NCBI GenBank assembly: GCA_910583745.1
Contig: CAJTZC010000026.1
Span: 1-18,243 of the forward strand
Source: an uncultured Bacilli bacterium
Lineage (GTDB): Bacteria > Bacillota_I > Bacilli_A > RF39 > UBA660
Length of the DNA stretch: 18,243 bases
Direction of reading: 5' to 3'
Shown here: positions 13,408 to 18,243 of the stretch, piece after piece
How the letters are laid out: each line of letters opens with the position of its first letter
Numbering within the stretch: the first letter of the stretch is position 1
Made by a program: the position numbers and the translations under genes
The notes under the pieces: generated by a model
Seen by the model: only the letters and a program-made list of their open reading frames with translations
Told to the model about the DNA's origin: nothing
Database searches by the model: none

Positions 13408-14411
13408 ATCTTATACTCCGTTCCTTCGCATTCGTTGATCACATCTAGACAATGTCTCATGATGTCCTTGCGGCCTCTTTTAGATAAAACTTGCACCAAG
13501 TCGTAACCTGCACGGCGATTGCCTTCTATGAAAGTCGCTCCTTCTTCTGTCACGGCGACGTCCCAACCGACCGCGTGAATGTGTCTGCTTTCGAGAGCTG
13601 CCTCGAGAACCATCTTTTTAATCTTGTCCCAATTGGGAATGGGAAATCCGTCAAATTGCACTCCAGATTTAGGGTGTTTGTCGAAATATTCTAACTTTTT
13701 ATTATAAGCTTGTCCTACCAATTTTCCAGTTTCTATGTCGACTAAAACAGCCATTCCACCCTGGTGAAAATTATCTACGGAAGCTTCTCCATTTCCAAAG
13801 CGCATACAAGCGAACAATATCTCACTTTTTCCGTTGTAGGCGAAGGTCATGATTCTTATAGTATTGACGCTACCCGGTGCCACTTCGCTGACCTTAGAAT
13901 GTTGGACGACGTACTCCTCTAAGAAAAGTCGTTCCTCTCGCAATTTATCGTAGAATGCCTCGACATCGTCAATCTCTTTCGAAAGCATTTTTTCGACTTT
14001 ATGACCTCCTAAACCGTCGTAAGGCTTCACCATGAATTCTGCGTGTCCTTCCAAGAACTTTCTCAAGTTCTCGATTCCTTCATCGACGAAGAAATCCCGA
14101 GAGATATACTTCTTAAAATTGTTCAAAAAATTAGGCTTATACGAAAATTCATCCTTGTGCTGATGAGGACTGACAATCTCATAAAACTTATCTTGGTCTT
14201 TAATCGTCACATACTCTTTCAGTTCTCCACGACTTCGATTGTAGAGTTCATAATTAAGAAAATCGCTATACCCACAGCCTAAACTTAAAAATGAACGGAG
14301 AAATTTTCCACGCAAAGTCCATACACCCATGCCATTCTCTTTGCTTATCTTTTTTAAGTTATCATTAAATCTTTTATAATTGCCTTTTAAAGCATAGTCC
14401 AATAAACTCAT
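13404..14411 (-). CDS. sugar-transfer-associated ATP-grasp protein
   Basis: 335 residues. The ATP-grasp features are all present: EFMVKPYDGLGGHKVEKM (Lys plus glycine-rich loop, near residue 130), LFLEEYVVQHSKV, VAPGSVNTIRIMTF, FGNGEASVDNFHQGGM, and the metal site WDVAVTEEGATFIEGNRRAG (E-x-N). This fits the family ATPgrasp_ST (PF14397), usually found beside glycosyltransferases in polysaccharide clusters and thought to ligate a carboxylate to an amine on a sugar or lipid-linked unit; the exact substrate is unknown. The N-terminal about 100 residues are helical and basic. Directly upstream of the GT4 gene with a 4-nt overlap. Confidence 0.88.
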   Translation of the reverse strand: MSLLDYALKGNYKRFNDNLKKISKENGMGVWTLRGKFLRSFLSLGCGYSDFLNYELYNRSRGELKEYVTIKDQDKFYEIVSPHQHKDEFSYKPNFLNNFKKYISRDFFVDEGIENLRKFLEGHAEFMVKPYDGLGGHKVEKMLSKEIDDVEAFYDKLREERLFLEEYVVQHSKVSEVAPGSVNTIRIMTFAYNGKSEILFACMRFGNGEASVDNFHQGGMAVLVDIETGKLVGQAYNKKLEYFDKHPKSGVQFDGFPIPNWDKIKKMVLEAALESRHIHAVGWDVAVTEEGATFIEGNRRAGYDLVQVLSKRGRKDIMRHCLDVINECEGTEYKI

Positions 14412-14435
14412 TGAAAGTCACTCTCTTCTAAAAAG

Positions 14436-14464
14436 ATTATAACAAATTTACTCACGTTTTTAAA
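14436..14464 (-). promoter_or_regulatory. sigma-A promoter of the ATP-grasp/GT4 operon
   Basis: On minus, TTTAAA (plus 14459-14464) and a perfect TATAAT (plus 14436-14441), 17 bp apart. The -35 is weak; the -10 is ideal. Confidence 0.55.
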
Positions 14465-14496
14465 CCAAAAAAAGAAGGCTATACAATTTTACCTTC
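14465..14496 (-). terminator. terminator after the secreted Fn3-like gene
   Basis: GAAGG (14474-14478) pairs with CCTTC (14492-14496), then TTTTTTT on minus. Only 12 nt after the upstream gene's stop. Confidence 0.7.
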
Positions 14497-14507
14497 CTAC
14501 TTAAAAT

Positions 14508-15491
14508 TTATAGTTTTTTAAATAAATCTTTTTTTCTCAAAAAGTTCAAACTCAATACACCCAAAATTCCAAGCCCTACTATCACTAGAGTGTGTGACAC
14601 GATTCCTGTATTTGGATTTTGAACTGTACCATTGTTTCCACCGGTATTTCCTCCTGTATTTCCAGAAGAACTCTTGTTAGGAGTCGTAACGCTTTTAGAC
14701 GAACTCATATTGTTCTTACCTGTATCGACCCTGTAAGCATAAAGTGTATTTGGTTCCACGTTGTTATCTATATAATTTTCTGAACAAGGGACACTCGCCA
14801 AAAGAGCAAAGGAATCGTCGTCTTTAGAACGATAGATGTTACAAGTGGCACCTGCTTCCGTATTTGAGATGTTAATCGTGATAGAATTCGCGACGACGTT
14901 GCTGAGAACGATATCGGGTATCTTCTCTTCCGTCGGTAAGTCTGGTCCTGGTGTACTCGGTTCATCCGTATCCGAATCGAATCGCAAATTAAACAAATCG
15001 ATTCTCACCGTCTGAATTACTGTATACGGCAAACCAAACGTCTCATACTTTTGCGTTATATACTCGATACCGTTCTTATCGAAAGTCAAAACGGTCTCAT
15101 CGATGTTAGTTAGAAAGTCTCGAGAATAACCATTTAACACGGCAATCGCGCTGGAAACTTCCCCAATCCATGTCGCATCCATTGAAGCTTGAAGCACCAA
15201 GATGGCTTCTTCTAAACCCTCTGGAAAATCGTAAGATAAAATTCCATTGTGGACGCTGAATTCTGTAACGAAGTCTGTTCCTTCATTTCTTGTCGAAATC
15301 TCGAACCCACTTCCCGTCTTTCCTATTTGAATTGCACCATCTGTATTGAGAAGTTTATACATATCCCCTTCTTTTACAGTGTTTATAATATCGTCTACAG
15401 TAAAATCTCCACGCGCGTCGACTCGGCCACAGACTGTCATGAAACATGCGATTAAAAATACGACAAACTTAAATCTTTTCACTCTTACCAT
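14508..15491 (-). CDS. secreted surface protein with Fn3-like domain and NPNTG sortase-type tail
   Basis: 327 residues. Cleavable signal peptide: VKRFKFVVFLIACFMTVCGR, then VDARG. The next about 140 residues form a mature domain with FTVDDIINTVKEGDMYKLLN and GILSYDFPEGLEEAIL, family unknown. An Fn3-like domain follows, about residues 190-260 (DIVLSNVVANSITINISNTE, YRSKDDD, NNVEPNTLYAYRVDTG), with a Cys on each side of the strand pair. A Ser/Gly/Asn-rich linker leads to NPNTG, a hydrophobic helix (LVIVGLGILGVLSLNFL) and RKKDLFKKL. That last order is the cell-wall sorting signal layout, but with NPNTG instead of LPXTG. GGAAG lies 6 nt before the ATG; TATAAT on minus at plus 15509-15514 is a likely -10 without a clear -35. 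Monocistronic. Confidence 0.85.
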   Translation of the reverse strand: MVRVKRFKFVVFLIACFMTVCGRVDARGDFTVDDIINTVKEGDMYKLLNTDGAIQIGKTGSGFEISTRNEGTDFVTEFSVHNGILSYDFPEGLEEAILVLQASMDATWIGEVSSAIAVLNGYSRDFLTNIDETVLTFDKNGIEYITQKYETFGLPYTVIQTVRIDLFNLRFDSDTDEPSTPGPDLPTEEKIPDIVLSNVVANSITINISNTEAGATCNIYRSKDDDSFALLASVPCSENYIDNNVEPNTLYAYRVDTGKNNMSSSKSVTTPNKSSSGNTGGNTGGNNGTVQNPNTGIVSHTLVIVGLGILGVLSLNFLRKKDLFKKL

Positions 15492-15565
15492 CCTATCTTC
15501 CTACTATTATTATAATGATAACACAAAAAATTATAATTGAAAATAGCTAAGGAACCATTTACACT

Positions 15566-15590
15566 TAAAAAAACCGTTTTTGACGGTTTT
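15566..15590 (-). terminator. htpG terminator
   Basis: AAAACCGT (15570-15577) with ACGGTTTT (15583-15590) around a 5-nt loop, then TTTTTTT on minus. Confidence 0.85.
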
Positions 15591-15591
15591 C

Positions 15592-17475
15592 CTATTTTGA
15601 GAGCAATTCGCAGATTAAATTGCTTATTTCAGTCGGATTATCAATAGAGAGGCCCTCTATCAATCTCGCTTCTGAATAGAGCACCTTTGTATATTTTTCC
15701 AACTCAGCTTTATCGTTTTCGTACAGGTTTTTAAGTTTCTCTGCGATAGGATGGTTTTTGTTAATCTCGAGAATAGTCTCTGCCTTGATGTGCTCGTCCG
15801 TCGGCATCGCGTTGATGACCTTCTCCATCTCGATGGAAAGGTTTCCTTTGCTCGTGAGACAAACTGGGTGATTTTTTAGACGATTGGTAAATCTTACTTC
15901 ACTGACTCCATCTTTCAAAGTCTCCTTCATCGCTCCAAATAAGTCTTTGAATTTCTCGTTCTCTTTCTCGAGTTCTTTCTTTTCCTCTTCACTTCCCGTA
16001 TCGACATCGTCCTTAGAGATATTGACGAAACTTTTGCCATCGTATTCTCTCAACATCTGAATAGCAAATTCGTCGACATAATCTTTAAAATACAATACAT
16101 CGTATTCTTTATCCTTGAAAGCCTCGACTTGAGGAATCATGTCTATCTTGTCATAAGTCTCACCAGAAGCATAGTAAATCTTATCTTGGCCCTCTGTCAT
16201 ATTCTTCACATATTCTTTGAGAGTGACCATCTTTTTGTTTTTAGAAGAATAGAACAACAGTAAGTCTTTCAAGTCGTCTTTATGCATGCCATAGTCGTTA
16301 TAGACGCCGAACTTTAACTGCATTCCGAAATTGTCGAAGAACTTCTCGTATTCCGAACGATTCTCTTCCAACATCGTCTCGAGCTCTTTCTTTATCTTTC
16401 CTTCGACAGACTTCGCGATGAGGATGACTTCTCTATCTTCTTGCAAAATTTCGCGCGAGATATTCAAAGATACGTCTGGACTGTCGACCAAGCCTTTTAC
16501 AAAGCTAAAATAGTCTGGCAACAACTTAGGACATTTCTCCATGACCATGACCCCATTGGAGTAAAGAGACAGACCTTTTTCATAATCTTTTTGATAAAAA
16601 TCATAAGGCGTATGGCTCGGTATGAACAGTAAAGAGGTATACGTACATTTTCCCTCCACGTTATTTCTAAACACCCTGATAGGCTTCTCGTAGTCATAAT
16701 ATGTATCCGTATAGAAGTGGTTATAGTCGTCCTCGGAGACTTCTTTTGCATCTTTTTTCCATATAGGTGTCATGCTGTTAATAACTTCGACCTTTTCCAC
16801 ATCCTCGTACTCGTCTTTTGACCCTTCTTTCAGTTGGCTGACAGTTTTTTTCATGCGAATCGGATAAGTGATATAGTTCGAATATTTCTTTATGATATCC
16901 TCTAAATCATAAGGACTGAGATATTTGTCGTATTCGAAATCTTCATCATTCTCTTTTAAATAGAGAACTATCTCTGTCCCATAAGAGTCTTTCTCTACAG
17001 GCGTAATCGAATAGCCATCCATTCCTTCGCTACTCCACATGAAAGCCTCTGCGCTTCCATACTTTTTACTCTTTACTTCGATTTTAGAAGCGACCATAAA
17101 TGCCGAATAGAAACCGACACCGAACTGTCCTATGACGTCGATTTCCTCTCTGTGTTCGTTCTCTTTTTTGAACAACAGAGAACCGCTTTCACAGATAGTA
17201 CCCAAGTTGTTGTCCAACTCTTTCTCACTCATACCTATACCGTTGTCGGTGATCGTCAAAGTCCTCTTATCTTTATCGAACGATACATTTATTTCGAAAT
17301 CGTCTTTTTCAATCTTAATTTTTGAATTTGTAAGAGACTCGTAATACAACTTATCGATGGCGTCGCTCGCATTGGAGACGAGTTCTCTCAAAAATATATC
17401 TTTATTCGTGTAGATAGAATTAATCATCAAATCCAGAAGTCTCTTAGATTCAGCTTTAAATTCTTTTTTCTTCAT
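15592..17475 (-). CDS. htpG: chaperone HtpG (bacterial Hsp90)
   Basis: 627 residues, normal length. A cytoplasmic, ATP-dependent dimeric chaperone for late folding of client proteins. The N-terminal GHKL ATPase domain is complete: E31 (general base), N35 and D39 in ELVSNASDAIDKL; D77-G81 in DNGIGM; G116-G121 in GQFGVGFYSAF. Further hallmarks are SSEGMDGY (family: WxSxGxGxF region), YITYPI, VKGLVDSPDVSLNISREILQ (Arg of the middle domain, near residue 345) and the C-terminal dimerisation helices ending NLICELLSK, with no MEEVD tail, as in bacteria. The ATG at 17475 follows AGAGGAA. Single-gene unit with its own CIRCE operator, so it is probably heat-shock induced through HrcA; in B. subtilis htpG is not HrcA-controlled. 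Confidence 0.98.
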   Translation of the reverse strand: MKKKEFKAESKRLLDLMINSIYTNKDIFLRELVSNASDAIDKLYYESLTNSKIKIEKDDFEINVSFDKDKRTLTITDNGIGMSEKELDNNLGTICESGSLLFKKENEHREEIDVIGQFGVGFYSAFMVASKIEVKSKKYGSAEAFMWSSEGMDGYSITPVEKDSYGTEIVLYLKENDEDFEYDKYLSPYDLEDIIKKYSNYITYPIRMKKTVSQLKEGSKDEYEDVEKVEVINSMTPIWKKDAKEVSEDDYNHFYTDTYYDYEKPIRVFRNNVEGKCTYTSLLFIPSHTPYDFYQKDYEKGLSLYSNGVMVMEKCPKLLPDYFSFVKGLVDSPDVSLNISREILQEDREVILIAKSVEGKIKKELETMLEENRSEYEKFFDNFGMQLKFGVYNDYGMHKDDLKDLLLFYSSKNKKMVTLKEYVKNMTEGQDKIYYASGETYDKIDMIPQVEAFKDKEYDVLYFKDYVDEFAIQMLREYDGKSFVNISKDDVDTGSEEEKKELEKENEKFKDLFGAMKETLKDGVSEVRFTNRLKNHPVCLTSKGNLSIEMEKVINAMPTDEHIKAETILEINKNHPIAEKLKNLYENDKAELEKYTKVLYSEARLIEGLSIDNPTEISNLICELLSK

Positions 17476-17499
17476 ATGTATTCCTCTTTCCTAAACATA

Positions 17500-17541
17500 A
17501 ATCTACCACCATTTATAGCACTTGTCAATAGTGAGTGCTAA
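17500..17541 (-). promoter_or_regulatory. htpG promoter overlapped by a CIRCE (HrcA) operator
   Basis: CIRCE at 17515-17541: ATAGCACTT, 9 nt, GAGTGCTAA. Against the consensus TTAGCACTC-N9-GAGTGCTAA the right arm is perfect and the left arm has two changes at its ends. On minus, a perfect TTGACA (plus 17523-17528) lies inside it, 17 bp from TAGATT (plus 17500-17505). HrcA bound here would cover the -35. No hrcA gene is in the window. Confidence 0.9.
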
Positions 17542-17549
17542 TTAATGAC

Positions 17550-17573
17550 AAAAAAAGAGGTCTATTACGACCT
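17550..17573 (-). terminator. terminator upstream of htpG
   Basis: AGGTC (17558-17562) with GACCT (17569-17573), then CTTTTTTT on minus. It would stop transcripts arriving from the right, presumably from a former upstream minus-strand gene or an unannotated RNA. Confidence 0.6.
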
Positions 17574-17629
17574 GTTTCCCTACACCTGTAAAAAATATGG
17601 CTTACCACCGGACAGTTTTTCCGAGTGTT

Positions 17630-17654
17630 AAAAAAATGACCTTTTTCTTGGTCA
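17630..17654 (-). terminator. second minus-strand terminator upstream of htpG
   Basis: TGACC (17637-17641) with GGTCA (17650-17654), then TTTTTTT on minus. The 56 nt between this and the terminator at 17573 contains CGGA/TCCG (17609-17623) and could be a short RNA, but no promoter is clear. Confidence 0.45.
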
Positions 17655-17659
17655 CTTGC

Positions 17660-17689
17660 TTGCTTTTTATATGACACATTCTGTATAAT
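17660..17689 (+). promoter_or_regulatory. promoter of the transposase remnant
   Basis: TTGCTT (17660-17665) and a perfect TATAAT (17684-17689), 18 bp apart, in front of AAGGA and the ATG at 17718. The -10 lies between the arms of a perfect 11-bp inverted repeat. Confidence 0.55.
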
Positions 17690-17719
17690 AAATTTGTAAC
17701 AATAAAGGATGTGTCATAT
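17669..17719. repeat. 11-bp perfect inverted repeat around the transposase promoter
   Basis: ATATGACACAT at 17669-17679 and ATGTGTCATAT at 17709-17719, 29 bp apart. The right arm overlaps the start codon and the left arm lies in the -35/-10 spacer. Possible self-regulatory binding site or element end. Confidence 0.5.
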
Positions 17720-18178
17720 GAATATACTATATAATAATTTTGATTTTTGTTCAAGTGGTTTTAGAGATTTCTTTTCTAAGTTTTTTAGAGATTTCTTTTC
17801 TAAGTTTTCCTCTCTAAACCTTTTCTTAATATTTTTCCTGAAGTTCTCACTTCCATGATTTCTTCTAGGTCCTGTGTCACTAACTCTATCGCTCTTAATT
17901 GTAAAGGCGATAAGTTCGATTTCATTCAACCTAATTCCGTCGACCGACGTATTCGTAGATTCTTCAATAATCCTAACTATAACCCTTATGAAATCTACGA
18001 CTTCACTATCAATCATGTCATCTCTAAGTTCTCCTGCAAACACGGCGACAACCTTGTTCATGTCATTTTTGACCACATGTTTAAGTCTGAACAGTTCGTC
18101 GTTTTTATGCTCTCTCTTCGTATTGGGAAGAAATCCATACCTCTTTGGTTCAGATGTTTCGAAGATGGACATTGTTAA
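17718..18178 (+). pseudogene. frameshifted IS4-type transposase, N-terminal part
   Basis: ATG at 17718 (AAGGA 8 nt upstream) opens a 46-codon frame. It contains two copies of RDFFSKFF, ending TGA at 17856-17858. The reading continues in another frame from 17855: MISSRSCVTNSIALNCKGDK, SVDRRIRRFFNNPNYNPYEI, VHVIFDHMFKSEQFVVFMLS, LRIGKKSIPLWFRCFEDG, then TAA at 18176-18178. The ISSRSCVTxxIAL block and the LRIGxxxIPLWFRCF block are typical of an IS4-family transposase group common in Mollicutes-like gut bacteria. The sequence VIFDHMF probably corresponds to the first catalytic Asp region of the DDE domain. A one-base deletion near 17855 and loss of the region after WFRCF show it is inactive. The right end is beyond the window. 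Confidence 0.8.
17759..17806 (+). repeat. 24-bp perfect tandem duplication within the transposase remnant
   Basis: TTTTAGAGATTTCTTTTCTA plus AGTT occurs twice in a row with period 24, so the reading frame is kept and eight residues are doubled. Likely a replication-slippage product. Confidence 0.8.
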
Positions 18179-18202
18179 AAGGAACAAACTGTGGAAAAGT
18201 CG

Positions 18203-18232
18203 GTTTAAGGAATACCTTCGTATTCCTTAAAC
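18203..18232. repeat. perfect 13-bp hairpin with a 4-nt loop
   Basis: GTTTAAGGAATAC (18203-18215), CTTC, GTATTCCTTAAAC (18220-18232). It follows directly on the broken end of the transposase reading. No U run follows on plus within the window. Could be a structured element end, a MITE arm or a relic terminator. Confidence 0.6.
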
Positions 18233-18243
18233 TCCCTCTTCTC

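Noticed and set aside
17714..18187. Minus-strand 157-codon frame across the IS remnant
   Set aside because: It is antisense to clear transposase blocks, and its repetitive Lys/Glu/Leu tail only reflects the 24-bp duplication.
1..18243. CRISPR array, rRNA, tRNA genes or replication origin
   Set aside because: No regularly spaced repeats, no rRNA signatures, no cloverleaf and no DnaA-box cluster were seen on either strand.

Overview
The window looks like chromosomal DNA from an AT-rich, low-GC Gram-positive lineage, probably an uncultured gut Bacilli/RF39-type (Mollicutes-related) organism. Evidence: AGGAG-type ribosome sites, sigma-A-like promoters, a CIRCE operator in front of htpG, TasA/camelysin-like surface proteins and a sortase-like NPNTG tail. 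TGA and TAG both act as stops (the ATP-grasp gene ends in TGA, htpG in TAG) and Trp is TGG, so this is genetic code 11, not the Mycoplasma code. The assignment to lineage is inference.

Layout. Positions 1-2700 are a very AT-rich accessory segment. It holds a candidate type I toxin-antitoxin locus (about 60-465), an intact RhuM-family gene, the frameshifted wreck of a second RhuM gene directly upstream of it, and two small unknown proteins. Positions 2730-5253 hold an unrecognised polytopic membrane protein (minus strand) divergent from a dGTP triphosphohydrolase-family gene (plus strand). Positions 5292-8494 hold two paralogous TasA-like surface-protein genes on the minus strand. The left one is intact; the right one is a pseudogene. 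The intergenic gap between them carries a second candidate type I toxin-antitoxin locus, with a good promoter on each strand pointing at a shared terminator.

Positions 8783-15491 hold minus-strand housekeeping and envelope genes in three transcription units: (i) anchored small protein, substrate-binding/GGDEF-like protein, YihY/BrkB membrane protein; (ii) ATP-grasp enzyme plus GT4 glycosyltransferase, overlapping by 4 nt; (iii) a secreted Fn3-like protein with a sortase-type tail. Positions 15592-17541 are htpG with a CIRCE/HrcA operator overlapping its promoter. The right end (about 17660-18243) is a broken IS4-type transposase.

The best candidates for an undescribed system are the two small convergent toxin/antisense RNA loci. 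They share no obvious sequence with each other. Each encodes a tiny one-helix hydrophobic peptide behind an mRNA leader that can hide its own ribosome site, facing a short antisense RNA. Both lie beside decayed or duplicated accessory genes. Everything here was read by eye; no homology search or folding program was run.
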